Position numbers and translations under genes: made by a program. The notes under the pieces were generated by a model. The model did no database searches. It was not told the origin of the DNA and worked only from the letters and a program-made list of their open reading frames with translations. Below are positions 47,499 through 57,636 of a stretch of 64,000 nucleotides of DNA, piece by piece. Position 1 is the first letter of the stretch. Every line of letters begins with the position of its first letter. The stretch is from Artocarpus heterophyllus (lineage: Eukaryota > Streptophyta > Magnoliopsida > Rosales > Moraceae), in the NCBI GenBank assembly GCA_025403435.1, contig CM046351.1:25757730-25821729 (forward strand). The letters run 5' to 3'.

Positions 47499-48056
47499 AT
47501 GGAGTCTTCCTCCCGAATGACTCCAAAGTTTCAAAACGTTTGTGTGTTTTGTGGATATAGTCTAGGGAAAGGTCGAGCTTATTTAGAAGATACATTTGAA
47601 TTAGATTAAGTTTTGGCTAAAAGAAGAATAAACTCTGTATAGAGAAGGTGGTCTAGGTTTTATAAGTACAGTTGTAGCAGGAGCTCAAGCTGGAGCTTTT
47701 GAAGTTTTAGATATTATCCCTAGTGTTCTTCCTCAAGGTCTCTTTGAAGTCAAACCACAGGAATTGAAAAGATAATCCCAAACATCCCTGCAAGAATTAC
47801 ATCCATGATAGATCATACAGATGCTTTCATTGTCTTACTAGGAGGTGTAGGAACTTTAGAAGAACTGTTAGTTGTAGCAAGCTGAAAACTTTTAGGCATC
47901 TATTTTAAACTTGTGGGTCTCTTAAATACAAATGGTTACTTTGATGGTTTTTTAAGAATTCTTGATCATGTTGTGGAACATAATTTCCTTGTTAAGTCAA
48001 GAAGGAAGATTTTTATCTTTACCTTACTTGCCAAAAAATTGCTCGATAAGATATAG
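47499..48056 (+). pseudogene. LOG-like cytokinin riboside phosphoribohydrolase pseudogene, intronless
   Basis: LOG enzymes release active cytokinin bases from their riboside monophosphates. The N-terminal part MESSSRMTPKFQNVCVFCGY with SLGKGRAYLEDTFELD matches the LOG start, with a stop (TAA) just after. Then GGLGFISTVVAGAQAGAFEV and LDIIPSVLPQGLFEVKPQEL, and after a further frameshift MIDHTDAFIVLLGGVGTLEE, which contains the family's PGGxGTxEE motif with Pro replaced by Leu. The C-terminal part LVGLLNTNGYFDGFLRILDH and VVEHNFLVKSRR follow, ending LLAKKLLDKI. At least two frameshifts and three stops kill it. Plant LOG genes have several introns; the continuous alignment here implies a retrocopy. 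It lies between gag and the 3' LTR of the Gypsy derivative. Confidence 0.8.
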
Positions 48057-49940
48057 GTCATCACTCTTGAGTCAGATATTGCAACTTCCAAGCTGAAGGA
48101 CAACAGAAAATAGCCCTTAGATTTGACTCTCCAACTCTGACTCGTTTGAACTTTCATTTTTACCTACAGCGTGTTCATTTTTGCTCATTTTGTTCATTTA
48201 TGTTCATGTTATTTGTTTGTTCATGTCTTGAAAACTATTCTTGTATAGGTGATATTGTTCTTCTCTCTATCTTTTTAAAACATTGGGGGACTGTGTTCAA
48301 TTTGGTTAGGGGAGAGGGTTGTGTCAAAATTTTTTCAATTTTGTGTCTGTTTTTGTTTGTTTTACTAATTTTTATATTGTTGTTTAAAATGGGACTAGAT
48401 AAAAAAAATGCAAAAAATAAAAAAAAATAGTGCGCTGTTTGTAAAACTTTAAGATTCATATTATCTAGACTTGAGATGGTTGAGTTAAGGAGTTTTCTCT
48501 TGAAACGTATTCCATTGTAGTCTAATATTGTAATCTTAATTATGTTTTTTCTTAGTTGTATTCTCTTTTTGTTTGCATGCATGCATAAGGATGGCTGATC
48601 TATAGGGTACTTAAAATCCCAAAAAACACATACTTCCTTTTTGTTTGAAATAGCTGAGTAAAGAGTATAGCATTCTTGAGATGTATTCAATCTGTTAGTA
48701 TTATTTGTGTTTTGCATTACATCTGACTAACTAACTATTTTGTTAAAAAAATTAAAATTAATTTTTTTGAAGTTGTAGTGCCTCCTATTTAATGAAGATA
48801 TTCATGGTTATATAATTTTTGTGGCTTGTGGTAAAGTTCAGATATTGCTTTAGTTTAATTTCTTGTGTTAGCCTCATATGTGATTTTTCTTAATCTTGAG
48901 CACTTAATCTTGAACTCCGATTTGTTATTCTTATTTGGAGATGGTTTATGTTATTATAGTTTTGGTTTATTTTTATAAAATCTTAGAATTTGTTTAAATC
49001 CCTTTTGAGGCTAAATCCTAGTTGACACTAAGTTAAAGATATAATTTAGGCCTTTTTTAGATTGTTGGAGCCTTTTAAGCTTACCAATGTATATTTATAT
49101 CTCTAGTTACCTTGTTGTACTTAATGTTCCTTTTTCTTTGTCACCCACAAATTTTTGCTTATCCTTTTAATAATCTCATTATCTTTCTTTTTACCTTTCA
49201 CTCATAAGGCATTAAATCATTCTAAATATATTAAGAGGATGGGTAGGGTTCTGAAAGTTTGTTGTCTGTTATGAAAGTTTATAATGAATGTCTATTATGT
49301 TTACTTTGTAATTTCAGTTTACTTTGTGATTCTATAAAAAAGAGTAAAATATAGAAAAATATTATTGAAAAAACAAAAAAAAAGTTAAAAAAGAATAAAG
49401 AAAAAAAATGGTTGAATAAAAAGTGGATGATGCAAGAATGTTTATTTCAAGCTTGAGTTTGTTACTTGGGAATCGATATACATTTTAAACGTTTAGAAAC
49501 AGTATAAGTGTCTTATGGGTGAATTAAGCCACAAATGTATCTTTCATCCTACCTTTTATCTTGGCCTTGTATTACAAGTTGAATACAGTCCTAATGGTAT
49601 TTGATTTAGTGTTATTCTACATTACTAGAGAGAGGGATAAAAACAACTCTATGAGATTTAATTAAAATAAATTATTTTATATTAGTATAAATTTATCTGG
49701 ATAGTACGCATTAGTTTTTAAAACAAAAGCACACGCACATGGGAAAATCCAGCTGAAATATGAGACATGCTCTTCAAATGAATCATAAACTTGAATAATA
49801 TCTATATTTTGCTTTAAGCCATGAATTTGAGAAATCCACTGAGGAAAATCTACGAAGAATTACCAACTTTTGTGAAAACAATCTCTTATTTGTTTTAAAT
49901 ATTTTATTGCTTTAATTATTAAGGACTAGTAATAAGCCCG
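48057..49940 (+). other. Non-coding interior between pseudogene and 3' LTR
   Basis: AT-rich, no domain found. AACATTGGGGGACTGTG at 48281 and GGTTAGGGGAGAGGG at 48304 are typical of sequences ahead of the 3' LTR in plant Gypsy elements. Confidence 0.4.
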
Positions 49941-49949
49941 TTGGGGGTG
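49941..49949 (+). other. Polypurine tract of the Gypsy derivative
   Basis: TTGGGGGTG immediately precedes the LTR start TGATGAGACTT, as is usual in Tat/Athila elements. Confidence 0.6.
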
Positions 49950-51779
49950 TGATGAGACTTAGAAAATTTATATTTTTTAAGGCTAAATATCATCATTTCG
50001 CATTTTTATTTGTCATTAAAACCCTTAATTACAACATTTATATGTTAAATGGTATTTTTATGTGTTAATGAGAAAATATGTTTAATTATGTGTTTTTAGC
50101 AATGTTTCTATGTCCAAGTATATTTTTAGTAATTTTTAGAAGTGTTTTTGTGTATTAAATAATTAATTTGTGTAAAATAAATTAAAACCAGAAAATCAAT
50201 ACGTGTGTGTGTTGTGTTTTAATTTTGTTTTATGCATAATAAGTATTTATAAATATTTATTTGATTTTAGTAATTTTATTTTATAAAATAATTAATTTCT
50301 ATAGACTTAATTGTCAGGAAGTTTGGAATTTGGGGCAAATATAGAGAAAAATGATGCAAAGAAACTTAAAGTCTAGGGTGAAAACATAATAGAATATTGT
50401 ATCATCTCTTGCCTAAAACCTACATTGTCAGTGGGGCTTGCCCACATGTTTAAGAATCAACCTAAGCCCCCCGCGTACTAATTTCTCCATGTTGTTCTGA
50501 AGATGTTTTTCACTTTTTCACTAAGTTTCGTCTAATTGAAGCAGCCACATGGCAATGAGATGAAAATGCTAAAGCTTTCTTTTGCTTTGCCCAGTTGCTG
50601 TGAATGATGAAAGACAAAGTGTACATGCTATGAAGAAAAATGATGCATTATTCTCGCTTTTCTCAACTAACTTTTTTTTTATTTTAATATTTTGTTTGTC
50701 TTGTAATTCTGTTATGTTTTGCTTCCATCAGCTAGAATCAATGATTTGCATGCAAATTGCATGCATCTTTTGGCTATAAATAAGAGGCATTTGCCTCAAT
50801 TGCAAGCGTCTGAGAGTTAGTGTAAATGTTGAGTTCTTAAACTCAACTTTATACTAAATCTTGTGTCTAGTCTATCATTTAGTTAATGCATAATATTCTC
50901 AGTAAATAATATTTAAGTTATGCTTTAATTTATTTTTGTTGATTTATATTCAAAATGTGTTTTTAAATTCCTTTAATAGCTAAGGAAAGAGGGGGAAATT
51001 CCAGCAAAATTAACAAATATTTTAGTATTCTAAGCCATTATACTACTAAAATCATTTTAGGAAACTTAGTAAATTTAGAGTTATTTTAAGTTATTTTCTT
51101 GCAAAATAAGAGAGCTTGATTTATCGTAAACAAAGATTGGTACTGGTAATGCTTAAAAAAACTTTGATTAGTCATCAATAGAGAATGACATAGTAAATTC
51201 TTATAATCCATTTTCAAGGTAAATTTTTTAACTAACTTTAAATTTATATTTATTTTTAACTTGAGTTTTTGCTATGTTATAGACATAAACTGACATGTTT
51301 AATGCTTGGTAATTCTTGATTAATCGTAGATAGATGATGACATAGTATTATTTTAAACATTTTTAGCAAATACTTTTAGAGGAACTAATATATAATTAAG
51401 TTCCAAAACAAAATTGATCCTTTAATCAAAATTTTTATAATATTGTTTTCTTTAAATTAATTGCATTACTTACTGTTAAAATTCCAAAATTAATTTTAAT
51501 TTTCTATTTTAAAATTTGTTAATTTCCACGTAAATTTGATAATTCAAAAAAAAACATAATACCCACAAAACTTGTAAATAATTTGTAAATAATCTGTGAA
51601 TAGCTAACTTTAATCCTCAAATTTGGTAAATAATTTAATCGACATAATTAATATATCAGACTTTATAATATTTTTCCTTGTGGGATAGTCCTCGGACTCA
51701 CCGAGACTTTATTATTAAGACAACCTTATACTTGAGGTTATATTGGATTGCACTTTTCAAAACCAAATAAGTATTAACA
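49950..51779 (+). repeat. 3' LTR of the Gypsy derivative
   Basis: Begins TGATGAGACTTAG and ends AATAAGTATTAACA. A TATA box (TATAAATA, 50775-50782) is followed by GAGGCATTTGCCTC and a leader-like stretch. Its right 120 bp match the 5' stub. The 5' copy is too short to estimate the age from the pair. No target duplication can be tested because the left end of the element is lost. Confidence 0.65.
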
Positions 51780-52554
51780 AATTTTGGAGTATTTTAACTC
51801 ACAAAATTTGTACATATTAAAATTTACCTTAATTCACTAAAAATTGCACACAAAAATACACATGAAATTTCATTGTATTTTCCTCACATAATTTCATAAT
51901 TACAAAATATGAAATTTTGCTAATGAAATTCATTGTTTAAACCTTGATTAAACTTTTGAAAAAAAATGAATTTTTTCGGATATTACATTATATAAGTATT
52001 AGTCATGCTTTATTTATGTAATTTATTGCGCACTAATTTTGTTAGTATTATTTTACAAGTTGGTCTTTTTTTGTAAAATCACTAAGAAAAAATATTTTGT
52101 CGATTTAAGGTAACTTGTAACAATAACATGCAGGCTTAATTACTCAAACACTTTTATGAATCTTGAGAACTTAATATCCAATTTTTTGATTGTATGTTTG
52201 GGATGTGAAACAAGTAATTGAGCTATTGCATGAATCAAAATCGAGATTGAATAACAAAACGCATAAGGGATTCTCGTTGCCTTGCCAATTTTACTATTGA
52301 ATTCATCTTTTCTTATTGCTTGATTTCATTATTTGCAAACAAAAATCCAAAAATATTCTTTTCCTTTTTTTCTATTATTTTTCTTATCTCTTTAATGCTT
52401 TTATTCCACTAATCATTTCTTTTTCGGATTTTTTATTTCCTTGTGGATATGATCGCATGATATGTGCTATTACGACCACTTTGTTTCAACACGTTTGGGC
52501 CTTAATCAGATATTCTTGTCGTTTGTGCTATTACGACCACTAATCATTTTATGA
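51780..52554. other. Intergenic, no gene recognised
   Basis: AT-rich flank of the Gypsy derivative. CTATTACGACCACT occurs twice (52468 and 52527), a small direct repeat. Confidence 0.4.
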
Positions 52555-52810
52555 GACTTTTTGCACTAGTGCCCCTCAAACTTATCACTTTTGGCAATTT
52601 GATCCTTAAACTTTTAGTTTTGGTAATTTATCTTATGAACTTACAAATTTGTTGTAAATTACCCTTCATTGGTAATCAAGTTTTTTTTTTTGTGACAAAT
52701 TTTTACATGTGTTACTTATGTAAGTTAAGGGGTAAATTGCCAAAATTAGAAGTTCTGCAATCAAATTGGCAAAAACGCTAGGTGCAGTAGGTATTGGTGC
52801 AAAAAAGTCT
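52555..52810. mobile_element. 256-bp fold-back MITE
   Basis: The left arm, with GACTTTTTGCACTAGTGCCC and TTTTGGCAATTTGAT, is matched in reverse by the right arm, with TGGCAAAAACGC and GGTGCAAAAAAGTC. The arms are about 110 bp with insertions, around a short T-rich centre. Confidence 0.7.
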
Positions 52811-53084
52811 TTTATTATAGATAGAGATGTTAATTAACTGTTAGACTAAGCGTATGAATACTATTTTTCTCTCAAATAAAATAAAATATGTCTTGTTTTG
52901 AATGTTATTCTCTCTCTTTTGAAATTGGGATGGAGAAGTCATTTTGCATCTTTTTGTAGAGTTAGATATGAAATCATTGCTAGACTATGCATGCAATTAA
53001 ATTTTTTTTTTGGCTTATCAAAAATTTAAAAAAGTCATGAATCATGCTGCATTAATGTTTGGGATAAATTTATAAATAGTGCCT

Positions 53085-54320
53085 AAATTATAAATTTATA
53101 AATAGTCCTTGAATTCTTTTCTCTCTTTAGAATTGATCTTTGCAATCAATTTTATCCCATAAATAGTCATTGAACTTAAAATTTGTCTTATGAATAGTCT
53201 CTTTGTTAAATTTTCGATAGAAATTGCTAATTTTGTCTCATAAAAGGTCTTTGAACTATTTTCTCTATATAAATAATCCCTATATTAAAACTTGTATTAT
53301 ATTTAGTCCTTAAACTAGAAAAAAACATATGTCAAAATTAGTTTTGTTGTTTAAATAAATATACAGAAAATATTAAATATGTCAAGTGTTGCCAAATGTA
53401 TAGTCCCTAAACTAAAAAAAAAATTCCAAAACTAGTTTGTTTGCTACGCATGTTTGATATCTTTTTTATCTATTTATTCAAATATGCAACTTTGATAATT
53501 TTTTAGATTGAGCATACTTTACCCTACCATATCAATAAATATCCCCAAATTATTTTTTCTGTCTTATAATAATAAATTTAAGAATTTATAAAATATCATT
53601 TGTATTATTCTTATTTCATAACATTTATATTCTATTGATATACCGCTTTTTTTTAGTGAAAAAAAATCAAAATTGTAGACAAATTTAATTAAAAATCTTT
53701 TTAAACAAAACAAAATGATGAAACCCAACACATTCAAAATTTAACTAAAAAGACAATACTCGTATATATCTTATCCACCATTCATTTTGAAATCTTTTAA
53801 CAACAAATTAAGAAACAAAAGTTCCCTAAAAAAGGTGCAAAAGTAATTAAATCGCAAAGCCAATTAACAAATGTACTAAAATGTTTCTCATATTATTTTC
53901 TAGCACTATTGTATGTACCATAACAAAAAATAATGTTCTTACTTGAGATTATTAATAAATTTAATAGGTGTAAAAGAATCCCTCTTTTTTTAGTTTCGGG
54001 ATTATACATATAGTATAACTTCACATATTTAATATTTTCTATATATTTATTTAACAAAGTAACTAATTTTGAAATATATGTATTTTTTAATTTAAGGACT
54101 AAATATAGTATAAATTTTAATGTAAAGATAATTTATAGAGATATAATAGTTCAAAGACAATTTATGAGACAATCTTTAACTTTTTTTATTTAAATTTTAA
54201 CAGAATGACCATTCAAGATATACTTTTTGAATTCAAGACTATTTATGAAATAAAATTGACTACAAAGGCTAATTTTAAAAGGAGAAAAACATTCACGGAC
54301 GATCCACAAATTTATACTCG
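53085..54320. mobile_element. 1.24-kb element with ~340-bp terminal inverted repeats
   Basis: The left arm (53085-53430) and right arm (about 53985-54320) are reverse complements with scattered differences. Matching blocks include CATAAATAGTC.TTGAA, TTGAACTAT.T.TCTCTATA, TATATTTAGTCCTTAAA and AGAAAATATTAAATATGT. The middle has no frame. Long inverted arms without coding capacity fit a Mutator-like or fold-back non-autonomous element. No target duplication was fixed because the outer edges are diverged. Confidence 0.7.
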
Positions 54321-54729
54321 CTTTGCGTTATATGATGCAAGTTTTATATATGAAATATCGGACATACAAAGGCTGACAATTTTGCCTCTTTTGTAAATCA
54401 TCAAAACAACTAAAGTATAAATAAAAATTAAACAAAGAAATGAAAAGCCATGGGGTCTGAGGTCGCGAGACCCGCATGCTTTGTATGGTGCAGAGGTGGG
54501 CTGCGAAAGCCACCATATGCCTAGCCGACGATCAAACCAAAACTCATACACGGCAACTTTAGTGTTTTTAGGCATTGAATCTGAATTTTCACCTTTTTTA
54601 ACTTTGTTTTGTTAAAAAATATTTAAATCAGTGTTTGGACAAAATGTTTAGATAGAATCAATCAAATAGTTCTTGGAAACGAGTTTGTAGGGCTATTTGG
54701 GCTTTTCACAAAAAAAAAATTAAGGCTTA
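54321..54729. other. Spacer with a GC-richer patch
   Basis: 54445-54550 is GC-richer than its surroundings and gives a minus-strand frame (54312-54575) without any recognisable domain. No gene is called. Confidence 0.35.
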
Positions 54730-54821
54730 TTTGGCACACCATATTGTATTGTATTGTATTTTCTATATATAATATAATGTAATGCAATGCAATACAATAT
54801 AATACAATACGGTGTGTCAAA
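54730..54821. mobile_element. 92-bp hairpin MITE
   Basis: A 31-bp left arm (TTTGGCACACCATATTG, then TATTG repeats) pairs with the right arm ending ATACGGTGTGTCAAA, with three mismatches. The loop is about 30 bp of TATATAATATAATG. Confidence 0.8.
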
Positions 54822-55310
54822 CATGTTTTTAACCTCTTAATTAATGCTTGAGAGTTTTTTTTTTTAATTTTAAATTTTAAGAGCATAAGAGATGATTATA
54901 GCAGTTTTGAAAACGTGAAATAAAACGTGATATTTCAATTAAAAAGAAGAAGAGAGATTTAAGTTATTAGGCCAAATCCATAGTACATCAAATGTTTTTA
55001 TACATCATCCACGTGCCCTCAGTTGTATGACATTCTGTATGTTGTCTAGCTGTAGGTACAGGTTTAGTTTTAGGCGTGTTTTCAGGTTTACTCTTTGATT
55101 ATATAGGCAATTTGACTTAAAGATATTGCTTTATTACAACTGTTTATTGGGAAACACAGACTCCGTAACCAATATTCCCATCAAGGTAACATTCCTTTGC
55201 AGCAGCATATCTGTCACTATTATATTATCTGACAATTGGGTTGAAGTTGACCTGTCAACTTGTATTCAGGACAAGTGTATTTTTTTTTATGTTTTTTATT
55301 GCTTCCAATT
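54822..55310. other. Intergenic, no gene recognised
   Basis: AT-rich; a frame of 72 codons at 55126-55344 has no recognisable domain. Confidence 0.35.
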
Positions 55311-55640
55311 GTGGATTTATAGTTGTGTATGTATTAAGCATTAGTGAAAACTATACATTGTTAGAAAATACAATCAGACTGGTGCAGTGAAATTTTAAAA
55401 TTTCTTTAATATACAAAGGTGCTAACTCATCTTGGTATAAACAAAAAAAGATCTATAATTATTCGTACATCTTGTGGATTTATAGTTGTGTATGTATCTT
55501 GGATCCGTGTAAGTATTAGAGAAAACTATACATTGTTTGAAAATATAATCAGACTGACGTAGTAGAATTTTAAAATTTTATTAATATGCCATGATACTAA
55601 TTCATATTGCTATAAACAATAAATTATTTCGTAATTATTT
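55311..55640. repeat. ~170-bp imperfect tandem duplication at the edge of an old LTR
   Basis: GTGGATTTATAGTTGTGTAT begins units at 55311 and 55474. Each continues through AAAACTATACATTGTT and AATCAGACT; the second unit has a 12-bp insertion, CTTGGATCCGTG. The duplication spans the LTR terminus at 55359. Confidence 0.75.
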
Positions 55641-57490
55641 GAACCTCTTGTAAACCCAAATATGCAATTCTAGCTGAACAATTGAATCGTTGTACATGTG
55701 AGCTATAACTCAGCAAATAGTTTACAACCAGGAATACTTCTTCGAACCACACTAGTGCATAAGAGTCGTAGATCACTGAAGATGAGTGATCAAAATTCTT
55801 TTTCTAAAAAGTTTGCCCCTGTGTCATGTATGAATAAATAACGTTCTGAGGCTCCTATTTATAGAATGCGGTAGGAGGAATTTGAGTCAAAGTAGCAAAG
55901 TTGGAAAACTTATCACTTACTAACCTGTCTCACATGCCCATCACAGGGTTATCTCCCTGTGGTCAACGCCACCAATCACAATCACAACAAAAAAAAGTGA
56001 TGCCCATTATCTAGCAGTTGCAGTTCAAAATTCGTCCAATCACAACATGAAATTTTATGATTTTCTGCGTAATTTAATATAATTCTAATTTAAATTGAAA
56101 TATTATTATGAAGAAAAATACCTAACTTAGAAAATTATGAATAATAATTATCTTTTATTCAAATACCACTGAATTTAAATTAATTATTTAAGTTCAACAT
56201 TTAAATAATTAATTATTTAAAAATAACAAACTTAATGTGAATAATTATTTTCCAAGAATTAATTAAATAATTAATTCACCTGAAAAATTTTGCCAATGGC
56301 GCTAACAATCTAGCTGCATTGGACCAACACCTTAGCCCTTTAAGACTGTGGCCGCACATTTCCGTCACGCTCATTGGTCCGACTCATTTGTTCTTTTGCA
56401 TTACCAATTTTATCCATTTTTTGCTTGGTCTGTATCTACAATTATTGAGCCAGCATTGGACTCAATGGACATATATTGTCAGCCTCCTATAATAACGGAT
56501 AAAATAATCCCTGATTATTTTTTATTAATTATCAACTTCCAATGTCGCTTCACTATAGACGTGAAAGTTATACTCCTAGTAATATACTGCATAACATGAC
56601 TTTAATTTGTTTTATCCATAATCTCTCATATTATTTGTGTCCATCGATTATTAATTGTCGATTTAAGAATAAGTTCCGTTCTACCTTCTTAATTATTTTA
56701 TCCCAAAGTACTATTATTTCACTTATTTAGAAACAATCCATTTGTAAAAAATATAAATAGAAATCATTCAGTTATCATATGTGTCCAGATAACTAGGGCC
56801 TTGTTTTTTCCAATTTCTCAAATAATGTATTTCAAAAAATAACATTAACTCTTATCAAGGATCACGCTTTCATTGAGTATAGGTCAGGTTTCCAACACAC
56901 CGACAAAAAAAAAAAACATTTGATCATTGGAGTTCATACCTTTCATATATCCAAAAACACAAGCGATAAACCTGGAGCATAAATCCACTTCAGGATTAAG
57001 ATTATACATAAATGATCATCAATGCAAATTGATTTATGTAAACAGAATCATTAATAAATCAACTAACACTTTAGGTTTATTCGATATATGACCTACGCTT
57101 AGGTTTAGTATATCAATATGTCTACATAGACCCTAACTTGCTCCTGACGACTAAGATAAACCACCTGCTTAATTGGACTTAAATCGCTATTACAACTTTA
57201 TCAAGAATAAAGTGTCTATATTTATTCACAAATTGTGAAATATTAATTTTGACAATTAATCTTGAAATCACATCTTTCTGCATATAAACTCTAAAATGTA
57301 AACTATCTAAGACTTAGTACTAATGGTCGCGGTGTCTTTTTTCTTGCTTTCCATAGAATCAAAAATGTAAAGTAAATAGGAAAATTTCTTTATTGAACTT
57401 GAAAATTTACATTTGTATTTATTAAAAAGCAAATATTTATTGAACACATCAATAGCATTTTAGAATTGCTGTTGGTGGCCTCCGCCACAC
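55359..57490 (-). mobile_element. Old, diverged Copia-type LTR, minus orientation
   Basis: TGTTAGAAAATACAATCAGAC at 55359, followed by a GTGCAGTGAAATTTTAAAAT block, parallels the plus-strand edge of the LTR at 57637 (TGTTGGAAAA, GGTGCGCAGCGGAATTTAAA). Interior words such as TTAGAATAAGTTCCGTTCTACCTTC-like text near 56660 and the 'aaattgatttatgtaaacagaatcattaat' zone near 57030 also have counterparts in that LTR. The right end is uncertain. It may be a solo LTR or a fragment. Confidence 0.5.
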
Positions 57491-57636
57491 AGACAACGTT
57501 TTTTTTTTTTGAGCAGAAAATACAGGAAAAGAGAGAAGGAAAGAAAATCAATGTTTTTTTTTCCTTTTTAAGCAAAAAAAAAAAAAAACAATGGTTTTTC
57601 TTTTTTCTACAATATTTTTTCAATTGATCTTGTTTA

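Larger units (their letters stand above)
41296..51779 (+). mobile_element. Decayed Ty3/Gypsy derivative (Tat/Athila-like), with a captured gene and a nested solo LTR
   Basis: A 5' LTR stub (41296-41408), degenerate primer site, gag remnants, non-pol interior, polypurine tract and 3' LTR (49950-51779) follow in order. Stub and 3' LTR share GACTTT.TAATATTTTTCCTTG and CTTATACTTGAGGTTATATTGGATT.CACTTTTCA. No protease, RT, RNase H or integrase is recognisable. The interior instead has a cysteine-motif frame and a LOG-like pseudogene, so it resembles a large non-autonomous derivative. The phrase AACATTGGGGGACTGTG (48281) is like the interior of Tat/Athila elements. Family assignment is inference. 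Confidence 0.7.

Noticed and set aside
48235..48717. 160-codon minus-strand frame
   Set aside because: AT-rich translation across the retroelement interior, Asn- and Lys-rich without structure.
54312..54575. Minus-strand frame in the GC-richer patch, and a tRNA-like look of the patch
   Set aside because: No conserved domain, and I could not build a cloverleaf with A and B boxes.
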